A stretch of 37,764 bases of DNA, from assembly GCA_012965425.1 (NCBI GenBank), contig DTSI01000155.1, positions 16,197-53,960 on the forward strand, written 5' to 3'. This DNA is from Methylococcaceae bacterium. Its GTDB lineage: Bacteria; Pseudomonadota; Gammaproteobacteria; Methylococcales; Methylomonadaceae. The translations under genes were made by a program, and so were the position numbers. The notes beneath the pieces were generated by a model. That model was given only the letters and a program-made list of their open reading frames with translations. It made no database searches and was not told where the DNA came from. Every line of letters begins with the position of its first letter. The first letter of the stretch is position 1. Positions 8,217 to 18,335 of this stretch are shown here, in pieces.

Positions 8217-10526
8217 ATGAGCAATAATCTCGTTATCGTAGAATCACCGGCTAAAGCCAAAACAATAGAAAAATATTTAGGCAAGGACTTTCATGTTCTG
8301 GCCTCCTATGGACATGTTCGAGACCTAGTCCCCAAAGAAGGGGCTGTTGACACTCAAAATGACTTCACAATGAAATATGAAGTCATAGAAAGAAATCAGC
8401 GACATGCTCAGGAAATTTCAAAAGCCGCCCGAAAAGCAGATGCACTCTATCTTGCCACTGACCCCGATCGCGAAGGTGAAGCGATTGCCTGGCATCTGTA
8501 CGAACTCCTACGAGAAAAAAATATAATCAAGGACAAACCTGTCCACCGCATTATCTTTCATGAAATTACTAAGAAAGCAGTCACTGAAGCCGTTGCATCG
8601 CCTCAAAAATTATCAATAAACATGGTTAATGCCCAACAAGCCCGACGCGCGCTAGATTATTTAGTAGGCTTTAACCTTTCTCCTTTACTGTGGAAAAAAA
8701 TCCGTCGCGGTCTGTCCGCCGGACGCGTACAAAGCCCTGCTCTACGAATGATTGTTGAGCGAGAACTTGATATTGAAAAATTTGTAAGCCGAGAATACTG
8801 GACTGCAGATGCCGCTCTTACCAGTAACACACAATCTTTCAAGGCCAAACTCACCCGCTTTAACGATAAGAAAATTACCCAGTTCAGTATTGAAAATGAA
8901 GTCCAAGCACAAAGCATTCAAGAGACTCTCCTAAAAGCAGCCAACGGCCAATTATTAATTGAGAAAGTTGAAAAGAAACAACGCAAACGCAATCCTGCCC
9001 CACCCTTCATCACCTCCACCCTGCAACAAGAAGCGGCAAGAAAATTAGGTTTCACTACAAAAAAAACCATGATGATTGCTCAGCAACTGTATGAAGGTGT
9101 TGCTCTACAAGGCGAATCAATTGGTTTAATCAGTTATATGCGAACTGACTCTGTCAGTTTAGCAACCGTTGCTGTTGCTGAGATTCGCGAATTAATTAGC
9201 CGTAAATATGGTGCTGATCACGTTCCTGAACAGCCGCGTCAATTTAAAACTAAATCCAAAAATGCGCAAGAAGCACACGAGGCCATTAGACCCACTGAAT
9301 CATCCAGAACCCCGGATGCTATCAAGGATCATTTAACACCCGACCAAGCTAAACTTTATTCGCTGATCTGGAAACGTACCGTTGCATCACAAATGATCCA
9401 TGCCACTATTGACAGTGTTTATGCTGATCTATCCTGTGGCGCACAACATACATTCCGAGCAAATGGTTCGACCATTGCCAACCCCGGATATATGTCAGTC
9501 TATTTAGAAGGAAAAGACGACACTAAAAAAAGCGATGACCAAGAATCATTCCTTCCCCCGTTAACTGAGGGTGAAGCCGTCCAGTTAGACGGCGTCGTTC
9601 TCGGGCAACATTTTACTGAACCGCCGCCCCGATACGGGGAAGCTAGCTTAGTTAAAGCTTTAGAAGAATACGGCATTGGCAGGCCCTCAACCTATGCCTC
9701 TATTATTTCAACGCTACAAAACCGTGAATACGTCACTCTGGAAAAAAAGCGCTTTTATCCCACCGATGTCGGGCGTATCGTCAATAAATTTTTAACGGAG
9801 CACTTTACCCAATATGTTGATTACCAGTTTACCGCCAATCTGGAAGACAACCTTGACGCTGTTGCCCGAGGAGAAAAAGAATGGATACCACTCATGCGAG
9901 AATTCTGGGAACCATTCACTACTCTCATTAAAGACAAAGAAGAAAGTGTTCAGCGTAAAGACGTAACGCAAGAAAGTTTGGATGAAAATTGCCCTAAATG
10001 TGACAGCCAACTTTCCATTCGATTAGGTCGCAATGGTCGTTTTATCGGCTGTACCAATTATCCTGAATGTTCTTATACCCGTAATTTGAATGATGATGCC
10101 CAATCGGCTGAACCCCAAATCATTGAAGGTCGCTCCTGTCCAAAATGTCAGAAGAACCTGATTATTAAAACCGGCCGGTATGGTAAATTTATCGGTTGCA
10201 GTGGTTACCCTGATTGCAAACACATTGAACCCTTAGAAAAGCCCTTAGATACTAACGTACAATGTCCTAAATGCGAAAAAGGTAACATTCTTAAACGTAA
10301 ATCTAGAAATAGTAAGATTTTTTATTCCTGTGAAAAATACCCTAAATGTGACTATGCTATTTGGAACGCACCGGTCAAAGAAAACTGTCCCGAATGTAAC
10401 TGGCCCATACTCGCCTTAAAAACAACTAAAAGGCGTGGTACTGAGAAAGTATGCCCACAAAAAGAATGTAAATTCGCCACCCCTTATGAAGGCGATCCGG
10501 AAGATGTAGAAGGCCCGCAAAGTTAA
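8217..10526 (+). CDS. topA: DNA topoisomerase I (type IA)
   Basis: Relaxes negative supercoils by transient single-strand cleavage. Domains in order: the TOPRIM domain beginning VIVESPAKAKTIEKYLG, with the acidic triad region DPDREGEAIAWHL at about residue 81; the type IA core with the catalytic tyrosine Y307 in ISYMRTDS; GRPSTYASIISTLQNREYV near 485; then four C-terminal zinc ribbons from about residue 595. The first two pair CPKC with CTNYPEC and CSGYPDC; the third pairs CPKC with CEKYPKC, and the fourth pairs CPEC with CPQKEC. Length (769) is near the family norm. It lies between smg and purE. In E. coli the same slot, between smg and tsaC, is held by yrdD, a small protein related to TopA zinc ribbons, so this may reflect the ancestral arrangement. 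Confidence 0.98.
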   Translation: MSNNLVIVESPAKAKTIEKYLGKDFHVLASYGHVRDLVPKEGAVDTQNDFTMKYEVIERNQRHAQEISKAARKADALYLATDPDREGEAIAWHLYELLREKNIIKDKPVHRIIFHEITKKAVTEAVASPQKLSINMVNAQQARRALDYLVGFNLSPLLWKKIRRGLSAGRVQSPALRMIVERELDIEKFVSREYWTADAALTSNTQSFKAKLTRFNDKKITQFSIENEVQAQSIQETLLKAANGQLLIEKVEKKQRKRNPAPPFITSTLQQEAARKLGFTTKKTMMIAQQLYEGVALQGESIGLISYMRTDSVSLATVAVAEIRELISRKYGADHVPEQPRQFKTKSKNAQEAHEAIRPTESSRTPDAIKDHLTPDQAKLYSLIWKRTVASQMIHATIDSVYADLSCGAQHTFRANGSTIANPGYMSVYLEGKDDTKKSDDQESFLPPLTEGEAVQLDGVVLGQHFTEPPPRYGEASLVKALEEYGIGRPSTYASIISTLQNREYVTLEKKRFYPTDVGRIVNKFLTEHFTQYVDYQFTANLEDNLDAVARGEKEWIPLMREFWEPFTTLIKDKEESVQRKDVTQESLDENCPKCDSQLSIRLGRNGRFIGCTNYPECSYTRNLNDDAQSAEPQIIEGRSCPKCQKNLIIKTGRYGKFIGCSGYPDCKHIEPLEKPLDTNVQCPKCEKGNILKRKSRNSKIFYSCEKYPKCDYAIWNAPVKENCPECNWPILALKTTKRRGTEKVCPQKECKFATPYEGDPEDVEGPQS

Positions 10527-10567
10527 CAACAAATCTTCTTTTTCAATCACTTATGCCTTATTCTCTG

Positions 10568-10573
10568 TATAAT
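10568..10573 (+). promoter_or_regulatory. possible -10 box upstream of purE
   Basis: A perfect TATAAT lies 30 bases before the purE start, in the 77-base gap after topA. No good -35 box lies at 16-18 bases. A clear ribosome binding site (GGGAGGT at 10591-10597) follows, ahead of the purE ATG. No PurR-type operator was seen. Confidence 0.3.
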
Positions 10574-10603
10574 TAGCTCTTTTTTGCCAACGGGAGGTCT
10601 TGA

Positions 10604-11101
10604 ATGGCCGCGTTAATTGGAATTATCATGGGTTCAACATCGGACTGGGAAACCATGCAACATGCGGTGCATATACTTGAAAAATTTAATATTCCACATG
10701 AGGTCGAGGTCGTATCGGCTCACAGAACCCCCGACAAATTGTTTTTTTATGCTGAAACAGCTGAAACGAAAGGCATTGAAGTCATCATTGCTGGTGCCGG
10801 CGGTGCGGCACACTTACCGGGGATGACCGCCGCAAAAACGCACCTTCCTGTTCTCGGCGTCCCCATTCAATCAAAAGCATTAAACGGCATGGATTCTCTG
10901 TTATCAATTGCGCAAATGCCCGCAGGCATTCCTGTTGGCACCTTAGCTATTGGTAAAGCCGGCGCTATTAATGCTGCTCTTCTGGCGACAGCAATCCTCG
11001 CCAACAAATACCCCAACTACAGTAGCTCGCTGAAAGCCTACAGAGAAGAACAAAGCAACAAAGTCTTACAATCACCCGATCCACGTCAGGCACAGTCATG
11101 A
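10604..11101 (+). CDS. purE: N5-carboxyaminoimidazole ribonucleotide mutase (class I PurE)
   Basis: Converts N5-CAIR, made by PurK, to CAIR in de novo purine synthesis. The 165-residue protein shows the PurE signatures [10 protein letters not shown] near the N-terminus, SAHRTPDKL with the catalytic His, and [11 protein letters not shown]. Being next to purK marks it as the class I (mutase) type rather than the CO2-using form. The ATG follows a strong GGGAGGT ribosome binding site. The purK start overlaps its stop by four bases (ATGA), showing translational coupling. Confidence 0.98.
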   Translation: MAALIGIIMGSTSDWETMQHAVHILEKFNIPHEVEVVSAHRTPDKLFFYAETAETKGIEVIIAGAGGAAHLPGMTAAKTHLPVLGVPIQSKALNGMDSLLSIAQMPAGIPVGTLAIGKAGAINAALLATAILANKYPNYSSSLKAYREEQSNKVLQSPDPRQAQS

Positions 11102-12189
11102 AAATTGGCATTTTAGGCGGCGGACAATTAGCACGAATGCTTGCATTGGCTGGCTACCCGCTAGGACTGGACTTTGTCATCATCGATCCCAGTAACGATG
11201 CCGGTGCTATCGGCCTAGCTAACCATCTTCACGGCGCCTACAACGATGAATCCCTGTTACAAGAATTAGCGCAACAAACCGATATTGTCACCTACGAATT
11301 TGAGAATGTTCCCGCCAGTGTCGCTCAATTATTAGCGCGTCATACCAAAATTGCACCTTGTGATCGCGCTCTTGCAATCGCACAAGACCGGTTAATAGAG
11401 AAAAAATTCTTTCACAACCTTAATATTCCTACTACAAATTTCGCCGCAGTCAATTCACTTGACGATCTGGAACAAGCCATTAAAACCATTGGTTTTCCTG
11501 CAATCCTGAAAAGCTGTCGTATGGGTTATGATGGTAAAGGTCAGGTCCCATTACATGGCCCCGAAGATCTGGTCAGTGCTTGGAATTCAATGCGTAACAG
11601 TCCCTCCATTGTTGAAGGATTTGTCCCCCATACCCGGGAAATTTCGATTATCGCCGCTCGCCGCCCCAATGGCGAAACCGTATTTTATCCACTCTCAGAA
11701 AACAAGCATAGCCAAGGGATTTTAAGAGTATCACGTTGCTGTATTGATGACCCAAAACAACACAACGCTGAGCAATATCTTTCCCGCGTTCTGGAAGAAC
11801 TCAATTATGTTGGCATCATCGCTCTAGAGCTTTTCGATGTTCAAGGACAACTGCTGGCAAATGAATTTGCACCCCGCGTCCACAACTCCGGACACTGGAC
11901 CATAGAAGGCGCTGAAACCAGCCAATTTGAAAACCATTTACGTGCCATTTTAGATTGGCCCTTAGGTTCAACTCGAGCTAAAGGCTATTCTGGCATGGTC
12001 AACTTTATTGGCGGCCTTCCTCCAACGGAGCAAGTTTTAGCTATTGAAAACACACATCAGCACCTCTATGCTAAACAACCTCGCGCTGGACGGAAAGTGG
12101 GTCATGCAACCATTAGAACAGACGATCATGCATTATTCGAATCATCTTTAACAAAACTAACACTCTTAGCCGAACAAAACATAGCCTGA
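11098..12189 (+). CDS. purK: N5-carboxyaminoimidazole ribonucleotide synthase
   Basis: ATP-grasp enzyme that carboxylates AIR with bicarbonate to N5-CAIR, which PurE then uses. The 363-residue protein starts with the family signature [19 protein letters not shown], followed by TYEFENVP. The ATP-grasp core contains [17 protein letters not shown], and [18 protein letters not shown] carries the metal and substrate ligands. The C-terminal domain includes GRKVGHATI. The first codons overlap the purE stop by four bases. Confidence 0.98.
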   Translation: MKIGILGGGQLARMLALAGYPLGLDFVIIDPSNDAGAIGLANHLHGAYNDESLLQELAQQTDIVTYEFENVPASVAQLLARHTKIAPCDRALAIAQDRLIEKKFFHNLNIPTTNFAAVNSLDDLEQAIKTIGFPAILKSCRMGYDGKGQVPLHGPEDLVSAWNSMRNSPSIVEGFVPHTREISIIAARRPNGETVFYPLSENKHSQGILRVSRCCIDDPKQHNAEQYLSRVLEELNYVGIIALELFDVQGQLLANEFAPRVHNSGHWTIEGAETSQFENHLRAILDWPLGSTRAKGYSGMVNFIGGLPPTEQVLAIENTHQHLYAKQPRAGRKVGHATIRTDDHALFESSLTKLTLLAEQNIA

Positions 12190-12258
12190 ATTCCTGCACA
12201 GAAAAGCCAACAAAAAGTCACCCCTTCTGGTTTTCTTCAATCTTAACAATAAATTGCT

Positions 12259-12816
12259 ATGACACATATTTCAGCGTTTAAAGCACGACTGTTTAAACAA
12301 TATCTCGTGCAAGGTCAGATTATCGCCTACCCAACAGAAGCCGTTTATGGTCTCGGTTGTGATCCTCTCAATGGCGATGCCGTCAAACAATTACTAACCC
12401 TTAAACAACGTCCCGTAGAAAAAGGACTCATCCTGATCGCTTCTTCATTTGACCAACTCAGCCCTTACCTTAACCTTAATGACAGCGATCATCTTCAACA
12501 CATGTTATCCACCTGGCCCGGCCCGACAACCTGGATCGTGCCCGCGCAACACTGGGTTCCAACTTGGCTACGCGGCCAACATGCCAGTTTAGCTGTCAGG
12601 GTTACAAACCACCCTATAGCTGCCGCGTTATGCAAAGAATTTAAGGGTGCTATCGTTTCAACCAGTGCCAATATCAGTAACAAACCCCCGGCTAAAACAC
12701 CGCTAGCCATCAAAAAACAATTAGGCATTGACATCCCTATTTGCTCTGGGGATCTCAGCGGATTACAAAGTGCTACCCCTATATATGACTTAATAACCGG
12801 ACAACAATTTCGTTAA
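12259..12816 (+). CDS. tsaC: threonylcarbamoyl-AMP synthase (TsaC/YrdC type)
   Basis: Makes threonylcarbamoyl-adenylate from threonine, bicarbonate and ATP for the t6A modification of ANN-decoding tRNAs. The 185-residue protein is a single YrdC domain with the motif IIAYPTEAVYGLGCDP near the N-terminus, KQRPVEKGLILI around the substrate pocket, and IVSTSANIS in the second half. It lacks the extra C-terminal domain of Sua5, so TsaC is the right type. It stands 69 bases after purK; a weak long-loop hairpin in that gap lacks a T-run. The ATG has no clear ribosome binding site. It converges with the gene at 12854-13543. Confidence 0.95.
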   Translation: MTHISAFKARLFKQYLVQGQIIAYPTEAVYGLGCDPLNGDAVKQLLTLKQRPVEKGLILIASSFDQLSPYLNLNDSDHLQHMLSTWPGPTTWIVPAQHWVPTWLRGQHASLAVRVTNHPIAAALCKEFKGAIVSTSANISNKPPAKTPLAIKKQLGIDIPICSGDLSGLQSATPIYDLITGQQFR

Positions 12817-12853
12817 GCATCCATGAAACCTTAATCAGCTGCACTACCCTAAT

Positions 12854-13543
12854 TCACGCCCAGTAACGATAAGCCAGTTTATATTCAGGACCATCTACAG
12901 TTAAAGCAGCACTTAATCCAAAAGGAACGTTCAGATCGGTAACGCGCCAATCGGTGGTCTGGCCGCAATCATTTGGCACAGCCAAAATCTTAATAGGTTC
13001 CTGAAGCGACATCTCACAATTTTTAAGACCTAACGAGATGCCTCGTCCCACCGCCTTTACAAAAGACTCTTTACGGGTCCAAATACGATAAAACATGGCT
13101 TTCTGATCATCGGCATCCAGTTGCTGCCAACTATACAATTCTGTCGCTGCAAAACATTTTTCCGCCAAGGCATTTAAATTAATACGCTCCCGACAAACCT
13201 CTATATCTACACCAATTTGCCGCTGACAACCTAAAGCAATCACTAAGTGATCCCCAGTATGGGACAAATTAAACGCAACATCCTGACGGTCACTCCCATG
13301 CACCACATAAGGCTTACCGAAAGGACCCTGAAGCAATTCAATAGCCGCAGCACTGTTAACGGCCATATAATCAGCCAATAACTGCTTTAAAATAGCCCTC
13401 GCAATAACAAACCTTTGCCGTATTTTAACCACCTTAAAACTTTGTGCCCGGCGTTTCTCATGCGGTGATAATAATGTCCAACACATCGTATAATCACCCT
13501 TAGACAAGTCTGCAAACCATAATTGAATGATTGACCTTTCCAC
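12854..13543 (-). CDS. Sfp-type 4'-phosphopantetheinyl transferase
   Basis: Transfers the phosphopantetheine arm of coenzyme A to carrier proteins. The 229-residue protein has the two-lobed Sfp/HetI layout: an N-terminal half containing VKIRQRFVIARAILKQLLA and FGKPYV, and a C-terminal half with the magnesium-binding GVDIEV and the WTRKESFVKAVGRG signature. Length and motifs indicate the Sfp rather than the short AcpS type, so targets are likely the carrier domains of polyketide, nonribosomal peptide or fatty acid synthases; none is encoded in this window. The start appears to be a GTG five bases after the stop of the gamma-glutamyltransferase gene, suggesting a shared transcript. Confidence 0.92.
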   Translation of the reverse strand: MERSIIQLWFADLSKGDYTMCWTLLSPHEKRRAQSFKVVKIRQRFVIARAILKQLLADYMAVNSAAAIELLQGPFGKPYVVHGSDRQDVAFNLSHTGDHLVIALGCQRQIGVDIEVCRERINLNALAEKCFAATELYSWQQLDADDQKAMFYRIWTRKESFVKAVGRGISLGLKNCEMSLQEPIKILAVPNDCGQTTDWRVTDLNVPFGLSAALTVDGPEYKLAYRYWA

Positions 13544-13548
13544 GCTAT

Positions 13549-15255
13549 TTATCTGACCAACGCTAACCCTTCACCACGAAAATCGCTCGCAGCCTTCATG
13601 ACTTGATTATTTTCTTTTTGCCACAACACGGCTTGCATATCCCCATAACGATTATTTTTTTCTTCTAAACGGTGCCCCCGTTGCTTCAATGCTTTAATCT
13701 CATCCCCTGTCAACGCATCCGACTCATACTGCACCTTATCAGGTATAAACTGATGATGAAAACGCGGCGCATCAACTATCGCCTGAATTTCAGTTCCCTT
13801 AGCAAATTCTAAAATAGCCAACAAGACCATTGATATGATACGACTTCCTCCTGGAGTTCCTAGCACAACGATACGGTGTTCATCCTCTAAGAAGGTCGGC
13901 GTCATACTGGATAGCATTCGCTTTCCCCCCACTATTAAATTTGCTGTTCCGCCCATTAACCCATAACCATTTACAGTCCCTATGCGGCTCACAAAATCAT
14001 CCATTTCATTGTTCAAAACAACGCCAGTTCCCGATGCTACAAACCCAGAACCAAATGGAAAATTGATACTTAACGTTGCTGCGACTCGATTACCTTCATG
14101 ATCCATAATTGAAAAATGTGTGGTATCTTCCCCACCCGCTTGATCTGCTAACGGTCCGTTTAATAAAATACTTGGCAACGCCTTTTCTGATTGTATCGAT
14201 ACTCTCAAACCAGCGGCATAATCAGCACTCAATAATTGTTTAACCGGAATCTGAACAAAATCCGGATCACCCAAATAAACCGCTCGATCTCTGTATGCTC
14301 GTCGCATCGCTTCAATAATTAAATGTTTTCGCATGACCGGAGTCATCGTATCCAGCGGATAGCCTGCTAAAATATTGAGTATCTCTACCAAGACAATACC
14401 ACCTGAAGAAGGCGGTGCGGCGCTAGTTATTTTAATGCCTCGGTATTGTCCGAATACGGGTTTACGCTCTACAACTTGGTATGCTGCTAAATCAGCTAAT
14501 GTCCAAATACCCCCTCCCTTTTGAACACTGTCTACAAGCAATGTAGCTATTTCGCCTTGATAAAACCCTGCCCAACCCAGAGCCGAAAGCAATCGTAAAG
14601 TTCGCGCTAAATCCTTTTGCTGTAATAAAAATCCAGTCGCCGGTAATTGTCCCTGATCATAAAAAATAGCTTGTAATTGGCTATTGACGGTCATCTGATG
14701 CGTTCGATACTGCAACAAGCGACGAAACCGTTTCCCCACATGAAAACCTTTTTCAGCCAGATTAATAGCGGGCTTAAGCACTACCGCTAATGGCAAGCGC
14801 CCGTAGTTTTCAGACAAATGCACCAACCCAGCAGGTAAACCCGGCACACCGGCTGCTAAGGGTCCTTGTGTGGATGCATTTTTGATTACCTGTCCCTGTT
14901 CATTTTGAAATAAACCTTGATGGGCTGCCAGCGGCGCCTTCTCACGCGCATCGATCATGACATCGAACTTATCACGTGCCCGGTGCAACAAAAAAAAGCC
15001 ACCGCCACCTAATCCTGAACCTTGCGGTTCAACCACAGACAACACTGCAGCGACAGCCACCGCCGCATCAAAAGCATTCCCGCCCGACGCTAAAATAGCC
15101 AACCCGGCATGGGTCGCTAATGGCTGGGCCGATGCGATAGCCACCTGCTTTGTCTGTGCAAAACAAACTGAATTTATTAATCCATAAACAACCAAAACAG
15201 CTTTCAGCGTTAGCAAGCCAGATGATATAAGTTGCTTAAAGGTCGAAGTACCCAT
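13549..15255 (-). CDS. ggt: gamma-glutamyltransferase
   Basis: Periplasmic N-terminal nucleophile hydrolase that cleaves or transfers the gamma-glutamyl group of glutathione. An N-terminal signal peptide (hydrophobic stretch ending near SVCFA, about residues 18-34) precedes the heavy chain with GLGGGGFFLLHRA. The proenzyme self-cleaves before the conserved Thr in EDTTHFS (about residue 378 counting from this ATG), releasing the light chain, which carries INFPFGSGFVASGTGVVLNN. Length is about 568 residues, normal. I chose the ATG at 15255 over an adjacent GTG at 15258. No strong ribosome binding site is visible. It is divergent from garR by 59 bases and followed by the phosphopantetheinyl transferase gene. 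Confidence 0.96.
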   Translation of the reverse strand: MGTSTFKQLISSGLLTLKAVLVVYGLINSVCFAQTKQVAIASAQPLATHAGLAILASGGNAFDAAVAVAAVLSVVEPQGSGLGGGGFFLLHRARDKFDVMIDAREKAPLAAHQGLFQNEQGQVIKNASTQGPLAAGVPGLPAGLVHLSENYGRLPLAVVLKPAINLAEKGFHVGKRFRRLLQYRTHQMTVNSQLQAIFYDQGQLPATGFLLQQKDLARTLRLLSALGWAGFYQGEIATLLVDSVQKGGGIWTLADLAAYQVVERKPVFGQYRGIKITSAAPPSSGGIVLVEILNILAGYPLDTMTPVMRKHLIIEAMRRAYRDRAVYLGDPDFVQIPVKQLLSADYAAGLRVSIQSEKALPSILLNGPLADQAGGEDTTHFSIMDHEGNRVAATLSINFPFGSGFVASGTGVVLNNEMDDFVSRIGTVNGYGLMGGTANLIVGGKRMLSSMTPTFLEDEHRIVVLGTPGGSRIISMVLLAILEFAKGTEIQAIVDAPRFHHQFIPDKVQYESDALTGDEIKALKQRGHRLEEKNNRYGDMQAVLWQKENNQVMKAASDFRGEGLALVR

Positions 15256-15266
15256 CACGAATTAAA

Positions 15267-15275
15267 TGCTATGAT
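15267..15275 (+). promoter_or_regulatory. candidate extended -10 promoter for the garR-hyi pair
   Basis: TGCTATGAT matches an extended -10 element (TG, one base, then TATGAT, 5 of 6). It ends 39 bases before the ATG of the reductase gene. No convincing -35 box exists at 17 bases, which is tolerable for an extended -10 promoter. It lies in the narrow divergent gap shared with ggt. Confidence 0.4.
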
Positions 15276-15314
15276 AAAGTTCATTATTCTATCACCCTGG
15301 ATATCAATACAGAT

Positions 15315-16199
15315 ATGGCAAAAGCAAAACCTACTCTCGGCTTTATCGGTATTGGATTAATGGGCCAACCCATGGCATTAAACTTTCTAGTTGCTGGTTA
15401 CTCCTTAAACGTTTGGAACCGAACAACTTCAAAATGTCAGCCACTGGTAGCCGCCGGCGCCCATCTTCAGGAAACTGTCGGTCAACTCACTCAAGCCTCA
15501 GATATTATTTTATTATGTTTATCCGATACCGATGCCGTTAAAACCATCATACGCGGTAACGATGGCATCATCCAGTACGGCAATAGCACTCAACAACTGA
15601 TTGATTTATCCAGTATAGATCCCGAAATAACGGTGCAATTAGCCGATGAACTTAATAATAAAACAGGCATGAGTTGGGTTGATGCTCCAGTTTCAGGCGG
15701 CGTTAGCGGCGCACAAAAAGGAACTCTCGCTATTATGGCAGGTGGAACAGTTTCGGCCATTGAAACAGCGCAGTCCGTTTTAAAACCTTTGTATGCGCAA
15801 TTCACCCACATGGGTGCCACAGGTTCTGGACAAATAACCAAGATCTGCAACCAAATGATTGTCAGTTGTAATGTTCTTGTAATCGCTGAAATGATAGCAC
15901 TCGCACAAAATGCCGGTGTGAATGCGGAGAAAATCCCAACCGCGCTTACCGGCGGCTTTGCTGACTCAAAACCATTACAAATTGTTGGCCCTGAAATGGC
16001 TCAAAAAACCTTTGAACCTGTTAAATGGCGGGTTAAAACATTATTAAAAGACTTACGTCTGGCGAACAAACTCGCGAACCGCTATAACAATGCCATACCC
16101 ATGTCTAAACTGGCTGAGACATTACTAACACAGCATGGAAGTCAGGGTTATCTTGAACACGACCCCAGCACACTTATAAAGTTATACCATGGGGATTAA
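15315..16199 (+). CDS. garR: 2-hydroxy-3-oxopropionate (tartronate semialdehyde) reductase-like beta-hydroxyacid dehydrogenase
   Basis: Member of the 3-hydroxyisobutyrate dehydrogenase superfamily, most likely reducing tartronate semialdehyde to glycerate with NAD(P)H. The 294-residue protein opens with the dinucleotide-binding glycine motif LGFIGIGLMGQPMA. The substrate-binding signature DAPVSGGVSGAQKGTLAIM lies near residue 120, and the catalytic lysine segment GSGQITKICNQM near 175. The call as GarR/GlxR rather than a hydroxyisobutyrate enzyme depends on the hydroxypyruvate isomerase-like gene starting two bases after its stop, as in glyoxylate operons. No glyoxylate carboligase gene is in the window. 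The symbol is therefore probable, not certain. Confidence 0.85.
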   Translation: MAKAKPTLGFIGIGLMGQPMALNFLVAGYSLNVWNRTTSKCQPLVAAGAHLQETVGQLTQASDIILLCLSDTDAVKTIIRGNDGIIQYGNSTQQLIDLSSIDPEITVQLADELNNKTGMSWVDAPVSGGVSGAQKGTLAIMAGGTVSAIETAQSVLKPLYAQFTHMGATGSGQITKICNQMIVSCNVLVIAEMIALAQNAGVNAEKIPTALTGGFADSKPLQIVGPEMAQKTFEPVKWRVKTLLKDLRLANKLANRYNNAIPMSKLAETLLTQHGSQGYLEHDPSTLIKLYHGD

Positions 16200-16201
16200 C
16201 G

Positions 16202-17711
<1,510 letters not shown>

Positions 17712-17780
17712 CAAACACACTCAAGAACAAAATAAAGTGGTAATTTTATCTTATTAGTAATCAAAAACGTAGTAAAACCA

Positions 17781-18335
17781 TTACTGCTGATGCTGGAACA
17801 ATTGATAACGTACATCACCGGCTTGTTTATCTTTCAATAATCGCCAGTTATCGGGGATATCTGTCAAGTTCCAAGACCGTTCCGTTTCAATATAAATTTT
17901 AGCGTGACCCGCTAACCATGTCCCCGCTGTCAGTGCCTGACAAGTCACTTCAGCGAGACCCTGTGCAAAAGGCGGGTCTAAAAAAATCAAATCAAATATC
18001 TCATTCTCTCTTTTCAAATATTGCTGAACATCCATTTCAATAATTTGCAATTTCTGTGCCGATAATTGCGCTTTATTAGCTCTCAAACTCTGACAAGCAC
18101 CGGCATCTTTCTCTACCTGAGTGACACTTATTGCGCCCCGTGATAAAGCTTCAAAACCCAATGCCCCGCTCCCCGCAAACAAGTCCAAACAACGACTGCC
18201 AACCACATCATACTGCAACCAATTAAATAAAGTTTCCCGAATACGAACCGGTGTGGGTCTTAATCCCGGGGTATCAGTAAACGTTAACACGCGACTACGC
18301 CACTGACCGCCAATCACTCTGAGCTTATTTGCCAC
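17781..18335 (-). CDS. rsmD: 16S rRNA (guanine-966-N2) methyltransferase
   Basis: Methylates N2 of G966 in 16S rRNA within the assembled small subunit. The 184-residue protein has the N-terminal RVIGGQWRSRVL and GLRPTPVRIRETLFNWL signatures, the SAM-binding CLDLFAGSGALGFEALSRGA and the catalytic LIFLDPPFAQ (NPPY-like) motif. The start is a GTG inside the end of the upstream M16 peptidase gene (11-base overlap). The M16-M16-rsmD-coaD-ferredoxin order is seen in other gammaproteobacteria. Confidence 0.96.
   Translation of the reverse strand: MANKLRVIGGQWRSRVLTFTDTPGLRPTPVRIRETLFNWLQYDVVGSRCLDLFAGSGALGFEALSRGAISVTQVEKDAGACQSLRANKAQLSAQKLQIIEMDVQQYLKRENEIFDLIFLDPPFAQGLAEVTCQALTAGTWLAGHAKIYIETERSWNLTDIPDNWRLLKDKQAGDVRYQLFQHQQ

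Noticed and set aside
12195-12235. Hairpin between purK and tsaC (AGAAAAGCCA against TGGTTTTCT)
   Set aside because: Long loop, a bulge and no T-run; not convincing as a terminator.
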